Below are positions 42,801-49,840 of a stretch of 64,000 bases of DNA, one piece after another (position 1 is the stretch's first letter; every line of letters begins with the position of its first letter). The DNA lies in NCBI GenBank assembly GCA_965659685.1, contig CBFHXB010000005.1, forward strand, positions 1 through 64,000. Direction: 5' to 3'. Source of the DNA: MGIIa-L3 sp11892u (GTDB lineage: Archaea > Thermoplasmatota > Poseidoniia > Poseidoniales > Poseidoniaceae). The notes beneath the pieces are model-generated. The model made no database searches. It was not told where the DNA came from and saw only the letters and a list, made by a program, of their open reading frames with translations. Position numbers and translations under genes: made by a program.

Positions 42801-45800
42801 AACATGTTCAGTTGAGCCGATTCTACGCGCGCGTTCTGAGGATTGGGCACGTCGGTCAACGGGATGCGGAGCAAGGTGGCCGCTTGCTGCGTGGACGTGT
42901 CACCGACGCGGAGCGTCGACGACGTGGCGTAGGTTTGTCCACTGCTGCCGCGGATGACCGAGGTGTCCTCAAATCCGACAAGCCCTAGGGCAGGCATCGC
43001 TTGCTCATGGTGCAACTCGACGGCCACCTTGCTGCCGAGATCCCAGGTGGTGGTGTCCGGCAGCAGGAAGTGGTTGGTGTTCGACCAGTTTCCGAGTTGG
43101 TTGGTGGCGGAAATGGCACGGACGCGCCAATACCAGGTCGTTCCATCGTTCAACGTCTGTTGGGGTTCGTAGGTCAAGTTGGTGGCGTCGAATCCTTGGT
43201 CGTTGAAGGACGAGAGGTAGCGCATCTCGGCGGTGTTGAAGTCCTGCGAGGTGTCGAGCTGAAGGGCCCATCCGCCGATCGTCAACCCTCCAGCATAGGT
43301 CCAGTTCAGCAACGGGGTGGTGTCGCCTGCAGGGTTGAGCCCGGGCAGCACGGCCCACGAGCCGTTGGCCGGGCTGGAAGGCACCGGCTCCGTGGGAACC
43401 GCATCAGAGCCGGGCACGTAAACGATGGTCATCTCCGCACGGTCGTTGGCTGACGCGCTGTTTCCATAGAGCAATGCGTACTTTGAGACGCTGGTGGGCG
43501 TGGACACGATGTCCAGCAGGAAGTCAGCAGAGCGCCCCTCACGCATGGCGGACTGAACGGCTTGTGTCACGTTCCAGTTCACACGATCCCCACTGCCGTA
43601 GGAGGAATCGAGGGTGGTGGACGTCAGGAGCGAGCCTCGCTCCCAACCACGGGCACCGCTGGTGCCCCAGGCGTTCGTTCCGTCGTAGGTGGCCCAAGTC
43701 GCACCGGACTCCGTCCAGTTGTGTTGGCGGCTCTCAAAGGCCCCGATGACAGGAGAAGCCCCCGGTGGCGTGGACAGTTCAAGGGTAAGGTTCGCGCTCT
43801 GGACCGCGTAGCCCGAGGGCAGCAGATGGCTCCTCAGATCGCATCCGACCAAGATGGTCTGGCGTGCGTTGCTGTCAAGGGCGATCAGCATTTCTTCGTC
43901 ACCGTCGTAGTTGTCCGAAGGAGATGAAGAGTCCACGTAGGTGTCCATGCATGATGGCATCCGGCCGTCGGAAGTTCCGTTGCCGTGGCTGAGACGGAGT
44001 TCGTAGCGGTCGCCACCAAGCCATTCAGAGGTCAAATCACTGACCACGAACGAGGAGGTGGCCCACGCGCCCACCCGATCGTCCGCATCGACCGAGGCCA
44101 TGCGCCAATGGTAGCCCATGCCTTTGTCGAGGCTGTCGACGCCCGAGGGCGTGTACCCCGTGGACGTGGAGGAGAAGGTCGAGGAGGAGCGCGTGTCAGC
44201 GACGATCACCTTGGTGCGGAATTCAGAATCCTCGGCCATCTCGAAGAGGAAATCGTGGCCGGACAGCGGCGTCCAGATCAAATCTGGCGTCGTGTTGCCG
44301 CTGAGGTTGTGGCCGCTGAGGTTCCACACCGCAGTACCTGCGCTCGGCGCATCGAGGCTTGGCGGCGAAGGTGCTGCACCGTTGGTCCAACGGTAGGTGA
44401 TGGAAAGGGAAGGACGGTCGCTGTTGCTGGACGCCTCGTGAGCGTGGAAGGTTGCCATGTCCCCAGCGGTGAACCCTTCGTGAAGGCCGCGTGCGGTCAA
44501 GAGGAAGGTCGCGGCATCGTTCGAAGCGCTGCTCACCCATGCCTGCATGGACGTCGTGAGGTTGAGCGTCAAACTCGTGTCCGTCGAGGCCATCTCAACG
44601 GCATCCGCCGCGGCACCTGCCGTAGAGCGTCCACCGGAGGTCCAGGTTTGAGAGGAGGTCGCTCGGTTCCACGTGATCTCATCTTCGACCCACGTCTGGG
44701 AGCCGGTCGGGTGAATGGACACCAGCGGCGATCCGCTGGCGGAATCCACCGTGAGGTCGAGCGATGCGTCAACGATGCTGGCGTTGCTGGCAAGCCCGAT
44801 TTGGTGCATCTGGAAGCGAAGGTGACTGAAGGTCTCCTTGCTGCTGGTCATCGATACGTCGAAGGTTTGTCCAGCCCCGAAGGCGCTGTTCTTGGAGACC
44901 TCAGAAACGCCGGCGTCTTCGATGAAGGACGACGGCAAGCCAAGGTCCGTCAGGGCCATCGTGGCCGTTCCGTCACCGTTGTCGGTGACGTCGAGGTTGG
45001 GGAGCAGGACGTTCCCGCTCTCCCATGCGCCGTACACGCCGTTGGCGTCCATGGCACGTACTCGCCAGTGCACTTCGGTGCCGTTGTCGAACGCAACGCT
45101 CGAGGGGAGTTCAACCTCACCACCTGCAGCACCTCCAGTGAACAAACTGGCGTCGTTCAGGGCGTTGAACGCGCGGTCAGACCCTGCGCTGACCAGCCAA
45201 TCAGAGACCAAGGAAAACTGGGCTTGGACCATGTTGCTGCTGGCAGCAGACCACGTCAGGCTTGGCGTGGTGTCCGCTTGGAGGATGAAATCCGAGGTCA
45301 TCAGCGCCGTGCCGTTGTCGGGCATGGTCGGCGTGATGGAACCGCCCGCCGTGGTGGCCGTTGACGTGGAGACCACGGTGAGCAAGGGTCGAGCAACCGT
45401 CGCCACAGCTTCAGAAAGCTGGCATTCGTAAGCGTCACCCGTGGCGGCGATGACCAACGAGAGGTTGCTCGATTCTGCCGCAGCTTGCTGGGCGAGGGCC
45501 GTCACGTTCAGCGAGAAGGTCCCGTTGGTGCTGGCAAGGAAGGGGGGCTCCCACACGCCTCGGTCCGTGCCGACGTCATCCACGCCGATGAGGCTCCAAC
45601 TGGTCAATGCAGTGGACATGGCCCAGGTGGCATCGGACGCGTTCCATGAGGCGTGGACGCGAGCGGCGTGGAAGGCGGTGTCGTCAGGCATGGAGGCGAC
45701 GCTCGCACACTCGAGGTCCAACGTGGCCGATTCCACCGTTGAGGTGGAGGTCAGGCCGAGGTCGAACTCCAACAAAAGTCGCCCTTCACCGCTGGCACCG

Positions 45801-46027
45801 AGATCGCCGACCTCGGCCGAATCCGAACCTTCCGAGGAGGAGGTCGCCGTGGAGAGGATTCCCACGTCCTGAACGGGTGAGAGTTGCGCGGTGGCGCGGA
45901 AGACGGTCGGAGCATCGTCAAGAATGGCGTTGTTGCTCATCATCGGGACGCCAACGTCGGCGATGAGGAAGAGCATGACGAGGGTCAGAACAAGGGGAGT
46001 TCGTCGTGGGGCGGATGCGGACGTCAT
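36875..46027 (-). CDS. Giant (about 3050-residue) exported repeat protein with C-terminal anchor
   Basis: From the ATG at 46027 the protein starts with a signal peptide (APRRTPLVLTLVMLFLIADVG). The first two-thirds alternate DNRLRE-type beta modules (typical end TEDRPVLNVTY; six to seven copies) with fibronectin-III-like modules (typical WRVRAMDANGVYGAW; six copies). The last third is about eight Big-type modules (TATITADETLPISAYVTDDYGN). A single membrane helix (ALGAIVLVTLLVLVLRVL) is followed by an Asp-rich run, four GPSGPAP repeats and the tail WYEDENGTWWYR. It has the architecture of a cell-surface adhesin or binding protein; the ligand is unknown. A TATA box 29 bp upstream supports this start over an in-frame one at 46066. 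Confidence 0.85.
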   Translation of the reverse strand: MTSASAPRRTPLVLTLVMLFLIADVGVPMMSNNAILDDAPTVFRATAQLSPVQDVGILSTATSSSEGSDSAEVGDLGASGEGRLLLEFDLGLTSTSTVESATLDLECASVASMPDDTAFHAARVHASWNASDATWAMSTALTSWSLIGVDDVGTDRGVWEPPFLASTNGTFSLNVTALAQQAAAESSNLSLVIAATGDAYECQLSEAVATVARPLLTVVSTSTATTAGGSITPTMPDNGTALMTSDFILQADTTPSLTWSAASSNMVQAQFSLVSDWLVSAGSDRAFNALNDASLFTGGAAGGEVELPSSVAFDNGTEVHWRVRAMDANGVYGAWESGNVLLPNLDVTDNGDGTATMALTDLGLPSSFIEDAGVSEVSKNSAFGAGQTFDVSMTSSKETFSHLRFQMHQIGLASNASIVDASLDLTVDSASGSPLVSIHPTGSQTWVEDEITWNRATSSQTWTSGGRSTAGAAADAVEMASTDTSLTLNLTTSMQAWVSSASNDAATFLLTARGLHEGFTAGDMATFHAHEASSNSDRPSLSITYRWTNGAAPSPPSLDAPSAGTAVWNLSGHNLSGNTTPDLIWTPLSGHDFLFEMAEDSEFRTKVIVADTRSSSTFSSTSTGYTPSGVDSLDKGMGYHWRMASVDADDRVGAWATSSFVVSDLTSEWLGGDRYELRLSHGNGTSDGRMPSCMDTYVDSSSPSDNYDGDEEMLIALDSNARQTILVGCDLRSHLLPSGYAVQSANLTLELSTPPGASPVIGAFESRQHNWTESGATWATYDGTNAWGTSGARGWERGSLLTSTTLDSSYGSGDRVNWNVTQAVQSAMREGRSADFLLDIVSTPTSVSKYALLYGNSASANDRAEMTIVYVPGSDAVPTEPVPSSPANGSWAVLPGLNPAGDTTPLLNWTYAGGLTIGGWALQLDTSQDFNTAEMRYLSSFNDQGFDATNLTYEPQQTLNDGTTWYWRVRAISATNQLGNWSNTNHFLLPDTTTWDLGSKVAVELHHEQAMPALGLVGFEDTSVIRGSSGQTYATSSTLRVGDTSTQQAATLLRIPLTDVPNPQNARVESAQLNMFSQLSSTVGVNVGLLPALIDWNASANETTYDGVNNWTGVTNVSTPGWHYGDVDRVAQFGSEVSTYATSVSAGWMSWEVADLVQAALASGDDELDVLLLVDADASGQVLLSSVEAASNQRPWLNLTWVSGTGTAPASATTLLNPANDEVTFDTTSHALIPEQRPELSWNPLSGTSADWQVRIYDAWSTDTFLSGGWTTYDSRTDAGFSGATYTPQSDLGGIGSVVWEVRPIVDGMYGPWSTLRTFHVPAVMAGEVDADEAWYRMQYGSLVDDTVLMPTGVLDTTIDSGTANTAYNTTSTLNVGRSFYSSSTTERASSLIAFDMSALPLPATMEIINASLELTTVGASQGTGVHVSVSGTTSSWDGAATWFGPGTGGQWSSPGGYQSSGDTTIPAVGQTTWVSSTNTAYSWNVTALVQQMLDNGDPLAFMLQAEDLGAGMGRQSFHSTEATGTEDRPVLNVTYRTTAGWSPGVSTLTSPASGSTLWNLSAPRPTGAESVEVDWSTGVTNATNWEVCFASDARFLNDLVCRDSTDAGIGSFDVASTSYNRTLQGLDTDLWYHWMVRAEQDHRLGSWSNSASFRYAEDQGSDDGQGNHTVVLTRNSVFTSAPGVPSVQDATVSSGSPTTNAGSSTSLSLGQGAGGTGEDAILVDIDLSDLPWPTAMTPTQMLLRMYRNTVGPTSLTVAAYACSSFTESSVTWNAAPTCSTTEVTRSTLTLTPPDGFVDFDLTSLAQSNIANGNLSMTVRLEVVGTPSSTMTFVSSESTSNTSRHPQIHLEYVDNVDGILPPSQPTLSAPADGTVLYNTSGFQLESGDAPTLSWAALPDATDYVLTLSGPSGVATYRSWVDSAFLTNTSFRIDATLDAGVAYEWWVQGVNQSIPGPSSSRWAFALGDPDNSAISDNRWEYIFQTGNEVADFGHTRVREGMITNASAGANYGSATQASLGTGTGCGGSNVVDACRMIVGVDFGQVPLSTTLRAHTADLSLYLQNWNGAGGASSMTLTVHELLNPSAWGEASSTWNESSPGNPWGTPGLAAGADYGPALSSVTVPYGTTGWLDVPLTFPSMSLSGDHVWMLIATPNTGVASFTVSTSEADASIRPEVTLNYTEVYALNVDTLQGTTHTAGSSVTVSSSVSDFSGASMTQPAGITLTVSDGSITTTANGGGTWVPVTAGSQTVTACYGAICDTTTITVVADVPTTLVVDPLTATITADETLPISAYVTDDYGNEVAGELISFAASNGSMTGSVFTPFISGAQTVDVSWGSITTTVNIDVLPGAPVDIVLNGCEGVIPAGTSCAVTHTVVDQHGNSMDVAFAGGLSWSTTNGNYSESEMTFTADHVGSWTLTVISASGAQGSLELEVGHGNMASLELEVSATSITADDLVYLNTTRVDVRGNRLAVVLPASNWTRIADGSILEGQPAVWSPSSRGAKIIEARYGAFTTSVTVSVSEGAMIHLTMVVDSADVNDMDFQITADDTLTASVKAVDQKGNRWSVSANWSLSHTTWTEQSALSHIDAPATTFRPVLASTDAYGLTATYVLDENTTFTASISMMVGHGDLYVLNLGAMTMDAGTTGASLELTADDGVQFSVAASDAEGNPIPTDGFGWTVLNEAGVTNDIGDALRADGLVWDATLVGNYTVSVTGLTNAGTPVIRTVDLVIRHGVAVALEAPEPGYILTAGDHVSISVTGFDADGNAFPQDVLWSENGATAPDINATDEATYDYFARRAGNHTLAYTVNGVEGVWNVTIRAQATVDRFVLDLSATTVQQLDRVTVTASAFDAYDNPIPVPPSTRADISDVAATVTARGDGVWTVDTMNSETQTITITVGTVTASVDVTVEPTVAGFYAANSPVSYIGSALGAIVLVTLLVLVLRVLRSGSDDDYDDEYEDDDDDVSGPSGPAPGPSGPAPGPSGPAPGPSGPAPESVAPEPEPEAEVAPEAEDSGSDYRVDEDGTEWYEDENGTWWYRAQGDADWQEWTD
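37046..37129 (-). repeat. Four tandem 21-bp units encoding GPSGPAP
   Basis: Four in-frame copies of a 7-residue unit lie on the cytoplasmic side of the membrane helix of the giant protein. The units differ at a few third positions, showing they are kept as protein rather than being a recent slip. The repeat probably acts as a collagen-like, extended spacer. Confidence 0.85.
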
Positions 46028-46055
46028 GGAACTCACTTTTCTGAGGATTTGGATG

Positions 46056-46062
46056 CTTATAG
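46056..46062. promoter_or_regulatory. Bidirectional TATA-like element between the giant protein and rfcS
   Basis: The sequence cttatag reads as a TATA box on both strands. On the minus strand it sits 29 bp before the ATG at 46027 (short or no leader). On the plus strand it is about 75 bp before the rfcS ATG. Confidence 0.45.
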
Positions 46063-46133
46063 CCACTTGCCCGCCAAGGTCCCTTTTCGAACGAGCGAAG
46101 GTTCATGGGCGCTCGACGGAGGTGGTCACATCC

Positions 46134-47090
46134 ATGTCAGAACTCTGGGTGGAAAAGCACCGTCCACGGACGGTGACCGACATCCGAGGCCAGCGTTCCG
46201 TGGTGGAACGCCTCGGCGTCTACGCCTCAAAAGGAGAATTCCCTCACCTCCTCTTTGCCGGCCCGCCCGGGACAGGAAAGACGACGGCGGCCATGGCGCT
46301 CGCCATGGACGTCTTCGGTGAAGAGTTTCGACGAAACCTGCTCGAAATGAACGCCTCCGACGAACGAAAACTGGAGAGCATCCGCAGCAAGGTCAAGCAA
46401 TTCGCGCGGACCACGCCTTACGGCGATGCTCCGTTCAAGGTCATCTTCCTCGACGAAGCTGACGCTTTGACCAACGACGCACAAGGAGCACTGCGAAGGA
46501 TCATGGAACAGTTTGCGGAGACGTGCCGGTTCATCCTCTCGTGCAATTATTCGTCGAAGATCATCGAACCGATCCAGTCGCGGTGTGCGGTGTTCCGCTT
46601 CCGTCCGCTCCCCGATGCTGAAGTCCAAGATCAGGTGGCCAAGGTGGCGGCCTCTGAACACCTTGAGATCGTGGACGATGCGGTGGAAGCCATCACGCGA
46701 ATCGCCCAAGGTGACCTTCGAAAGGCCCTCACCACGTTGCAGGTGGCGGCGGCTTTGGACCGAACCATCGACCGAGGCCTCATCTACGAAACCTCGGCCA
46801 CGGCGCCTCCTGAAGCCCTCCATGCCTACCTGATGGCCTGCAAGGAGGACGGGTTCCACGCCGCACGGCGCCGCCTGCGTGAACTCTTGGACCGCTATGG
46901 CCTCGCCGGAACGGACTTTGTGGCGCAATTGCATCGCAACCTCTACGCTGCGGATTTCCTTGACGAACCGGCCAAACTTCGGCTCACTGAGCGGATGGCG
47001 GACGTTGAATTCCGCCTCGTGGAAGGCGGCAGCGAAACCGTCCAACTCGACGCACTCACCGCACGATTGGTGAACGAATTGGACGCGTGA
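46134..47090 (+). CDS. rfcS: Replication factor C small subunit
   Basis: A 318-residue AAA+ clamp-loader subunit from the ATG at 46134 (ggaggtg at 46118 upstream). Motifs in order: WVEKHRPRTVTDIRGQ (RFC box II), FAGPPGTGKTT (Walker A), VIFLDEADAL (Walker B), LSCNYSSKII (sensor 1), SRCAVFRF (the SRC arginine-finger motif) and GDLRKALTTLQ (sensor 2). No intein. It loads PCNA for DNA polymerase. The frame is open further upstream, but that overlaps the divergent giant gene. Confidence 0.96.
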   Translation: MSELWVEKHRPRTVTDIRGQRSVVERLGVYASKGEFPHLLFAGPPGTGKTTAAMALAMDVFGEEFRRNLLEMNASDERKLESIRSKVKQFARTTPYGDAPFKVIFLDEADALTNDAQGALRRIMEQFAETCRFILSCNYSSKIIEPIQSRCAVFRFRPLPDAEVQDQVAKVAASEHLEIVDDAVEAITRIAQGDLRKALTTLQVAAALDRTIDRGLIYETSATAPPEALHAYLMACKEDGFHAARRRLRELLDRYGLAGTDFVAQLHRNLYAADFLDEPAKLRLTERMADVEFRLVEGGSETVQLDALTARLVNELDA

Positions 47091-47323
47091 CGTTCACTTT
47101 CAGCGAACCCCCACCGAGCCAAAGGTGGACCCCATGCGCATCGCCGTGCATGAACGCGCAAACCATGCTTGCCGAACTCCTCTGCTGGACCGTGGCTGCT
47201 CCCTTGGTCCGGGCGTGGCGCCACCGCTCCATCGCCAAGAAGACCCAAATCCGTCGGGACGTCTCGCGGGTTGACGACCTGCTCAAGGCCATCGTTCGCG
47301 CCCATCCGGACGTCGCATGGTGA
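47087..47323 (+). CDS. Possible small protein downstream of rfcS
   Basis: A 78-residue frame whose GTG start overlaps the rfcS stop (GTGA). An internal ATG at 47150 would give 57 residues. The C-terminal half (RDVSRVDDLLKAIVRAHPDV) looks helical; no family recognised. The stop codon abuts that of the convergent membrane gene. The compact packing is consistent with a real gene, but the N-terminal part is not convincing. Confidence 0.35.
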   Translation: MTFTFSEPPPSQRWTPCASPCMNAQTMLAELLCWTVAAPLVRAWRHRSIAKKTQIRRDVSRVDDLLKAIVRAHPDVAW

Positions 47324-48202
47324 TCAGGCCCGTTCGTCGATGACGTCCAAGTGCCACGCATAAACGCGGGTGTTCACCCACGGTGAGCCCTGTTCTTCAA
47401 TGTCCACGGTGATCGTCCAGCGGCCTTCGACGAGGTCCGCGCCAAGCGGCACAAGGAACCATCGGTGGTCGGCATCAGATTGGCTGAGGTTGGCAAAGGC
47501 CAAAGGCACGGTGTCCACAGGAAGCAACACCGAACCCGAGGGATCGGCGTTGCTGGAAAGACGAACCTCCACGTTGTTTTCACTGACCTCGTGGTTGTCG
47601 GTCAGCGTGAACATGAGCCAAGCGTCCCCGTGAAGCGTGCCGTCTTCGGTCGACCACGCGAAGCCTTCGCCGTCCATGTCCATCACATCGCCTGAAGCGC
47701 TGGCGAGGGTCAACTCCCCGTCCTCAGACATGACCGCAATCTCCCAATCGCCGTCGAGCGAAGCGGCCGTGACGTCTCCGAACGGCGGATTCACCAACAG
47801 GAAAGAGATGGCGAGGAAGGTGAACGTGTGCAGGAAACCTGCCTTGACCCAGGTCCCTGAAGTGTAGTGCTCAACAAAGCCCTCTGGCATCACAAGGCGG
47901 TGAAGACGGGGCAGGAAGATGAGCATGGCAATCGGCAGGAACCACAAGAGAAAGCCGTCTCCTGGACCGACCCATCCCATCAGCATGTGACGGTTGAGCA
48001 GCGCGACCACAACGGCGTAAGCGAGCACGAACCACATCGAGGCGGTCTCGGCCTTCTCTTTGGCCACGTGCTTGACGGGATCGAAACGCTCGATTCCAAG
48101 ATCGGCGCCTGAGCGGCGCTTCTTGCGCTCAGCATCGGTCTTGTCGAGGCGCTTCTGACGGTCGGCCGCGGCTGCGGCCATCGCCGTTTGAAGGTCGACC
48201 AT
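47324..48202 (-). CDS. Membrane protein with C-terminal extracytoplasmic beta domain, unknown
   Basis: About 292 residues from the ATG at 48202. The N-terminus is a charged helix (ADRQKRLDKTDAERKKRRSG). Three membrane segments follow (MWFVLAYAVVVALL, GFLLWFLPIAMLIFLP, GFLHTFTFLAISFLLV). From about residue 135 a beta-rich domain with many Asp residues follows (DGDWEIAVMSEDGELTL, GRWTITVDIEEQG), resembling an Ig/FixG-like extracytoplasmic domain. Family not recognised. It sits between rfcS and tRNA-Met. Confidence 0.7.
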   Translation of the reverse strand: MVDLQTAMAAAAADRQKRLDKTDAERKKRRSGADLGIERFDPVKHVAKEKAETASMWFVLAYAVVVALLNRHMLMGWVGPGDGFLLWFLPIAMLIFLPRLHRLVMPEGFVEHYTSGTWVKAGFLHTFTFLAISFLLVNPPFGDVTAASLDGDWEIAVMSEDGELTLASASGDVMDMDGEGFAWSTEDGTLHGDAWLMFTLTDNHEVSENNVEVRLSSNADPSGSVLLPVDTVPLAFANLSQSDADHRWFLVPLGADLVEGRWTITVDIEEQGSPWVNTRVYAWHLDVIDERA

Positions 48203-48299
48203 GCCCCCGGGCAGCACGGGCGACCCATGAAGGGACCGGTCCGAACCGCGCATGGGCGTTCCGTTGATTTGAAGAACGGAATGTCGCAGCGGCAGTCAG

Positions 48300-48412
48300 G
48301 CCGGGGTGGCGTAGTTGGTGGCGCGTCGGACTCATAGGACACTATGAGCGGACTAACCGTCGATGTCTGAGACATCCGAAGGTCGCGGGTTCGAGCCCCG
48401 CTCCCGGCACCA
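48300..48412 (+). tRNA. tRNA-Met (CAT, elongator type) with 37-nt intron
   Basis: Acceptor GCCGGGG (48300-48306) pairs with TCCCGGC (48402-48408). The D-stem is GCGT/GCGC, the anticodon stem TCGGA/TCCGA (48326-48330 and 48375-48379), and the T-stem GCGGG/CCCGC with loop TTCGAGC. The anticodon is CAT at 48333-48335. The intron is 48337-48373, at the canonical 37/38 position. CTCA/TGAG forms the 4-bp central helix flanked by 3-nt bulges TAG and ACA, a textbook bulge-helix-bulge whose cut sites give exactly these ends. CCA is encoded at 48410-48412. Non-initiator acceptor pairing and the intron support elongator Met; tRNA-Ile2 (modified CAT) is a lesser alternative. Confidence 0.93.
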
Positions 48413-48452
48413 CAAGCGAGCGCTTCATGGACGTGGACCTCACCCCCGGACC

Positions 48453-49799
48453 ATGGAAGCCACCCCGGGGGACCGAGTGCGCGTCGAATTGGACACCGAA
48501 GGCGGGACGACCGTCCTCGAGGGGAGGGTCCTTCCACCGGCCGCCCCAAAGCACCTCACGTTGAAACTGATCAACGGCTACAATGTCAGCCATCGCAACG
48601 ATCGCATCCTCAACCTCGACGTGCTCGAAACCACCGCTGCACCTGCCTCGACCGACGCACCTTCGCCGCCGGCCGACGAATCGGACCTGCCTTCGGTGCA
48701 CGTGATCCATACCGGTGGCACCATCGCCTCCAAGGTGGACTACACGACCGGCGCGGTCACCGCCTCGTTTGAGCCAGAAGAATTGCGTTCAAACGTCCCC
48801 GAATTGGCCGGAATGGCCCGCTTGAGCACAACGAAACTCGGGAACATGTTCTCCGATGACCTGCGGCCTCAGCATTGGAACAAGATGGCCGCTGCATGCG
48901 CGGAGGCCTTTGCCAACGGTGCAAGGGGCGTGGTCGTGACCCACGGCACGGACACCCTGCACCATTCTGCTGCAGCCCTCGCCTTTTCCTTCGCGGGTCA
49001 GGGCACGCGCCCAGCCGGTCCCATCGTGTTCGTCGGATCCCAGCGATCCTCCGACAGGGGCTCCAGTGACGCCGCCGAGAACCTCATCGCCGCCGTCCAT
49101 TGGGCCGCACACGGCCCACGACCAAGCGGCGGCATGGGAGACGCCACCGTGGTCGTGATGCACGCCGCATCCGATGACGGCACGTGCGCGGTGCTTCCTG
49201 GCGTGGCCGCACGAAAGATGCACTCGACCCGAAGGGACGCCTTCAGGGCGCTGAACGCCGCGGTCTTGGCCCACATCGAGGTCAGCCATGCAGGATGCCA
49301 ACACAGCCTGAACGAAGGCTATGCAAAGGCAATTGAGGCGGATGAAGGCCGACCGCTGGCCGAATCACCCGGAACCTACCGCACCGACCTCAACCTCCCC
49401 CAGCTGACCGCCAACGCGTGGCTGAGGGCCGAGCACATCGAAGCGCTGGCTGCGACCGGCCCCGCGGCCATCATCATTCACGGCACGGGACTTGGCCACG
49501 TACCGATGAGCGATCCTGAGGGTGATGCGCCTGAAAACAAGGACATGTGGAAAGCCCTGATGCGGGCCTCAAACCGGAAATTGCCGTTGATCATCACCAC
49601 CCAATGCCTCGAGGGGCCCGTGGACATGAACGTCTACGCCAAAGGCAGGGAACAGCAAGGCCTCGACCTCCTTGGCCACGGGTTGACCTGCCATGCGGAC
49701 ACGGCCGCCGTCAAAGTTCACTACCTTCTGAGCGCCGACCTGTCCTTGCAAGAGCACCTGCACCGCAACTTGTGTGGAGAGAACCCTCCGAGGCTTTGA
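48453..49799 (+). CDS. gatD: Glutamyl-tRNA(Gln) amidotransferase subunit D
   Basis: 448 residues from the ATG at 48453. An N-terminal small beta domain (about 1-65) precedes the asparaginase-type core with HTGGTIASK (nucleophile Thr), THGTDTLHHSA (Thr-Asp pair) and HGTGLGHVP. The N-terminal extension and archaeal setting identify GatD rather than a free asparaginase. With GatE (not in the window) it releases ammonia from glutamine to convert Glu-tRNA(Gln) to Gln-tRNA(Gln). It begins 40 bp after tRNA-Met. Its 3' end may overlap the next gene if that gene uses a TTG. Confidence 0.93.
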   Translation: MEATPGDRVRVELDTEGGTTVLEGRVLPPAAPKHLTLKLINGYNVSHRNDRILNLDVLETTAAPASTDAPSPPADESDLPSVHVIHTGGTIASKVDYTTGAVTASFEPEELRSNVPELAGMARLSTTKLGNMFSDDLRPQHWNKMAAACAEAFANGARGVVVTHGTDTLHHSAAALAFSFAGQGTRPAGPIVFVGSQRSSDRGSSDAAENLIAAVHWAAHGPRPSGGMGDATVVVMHAASDDGTCAVLPGVAARKMHSTRRDAFRALNAAVLAHIEVSHAGCQHSLNEGYAKAIEADEGRPLAESPGTYRTDLNLPQLTANAWLRAEHIEALAATGPAAIIIHGTGLGHVPMSDPEGDAPENKDMWKALMRASNRKLPLIITTQCLEGPVDMNVYAKGREQQGLDLLGHGLTCHADTAAVKVHYLLSADLSLQEHLHRNLCGENPPRL

Positions 49800-49840
49800 C
49801 CAGCGAGCACATCAAGAACCGCTTTGGGCAAGCCTTCGCC

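Noticed and set aside
48453..49799. Considered a plain L-asparaginase
   Set aside because: The N-terminal extra domain, archaeal context and motif wording fit GatD of the tRNA amidotransferase better.
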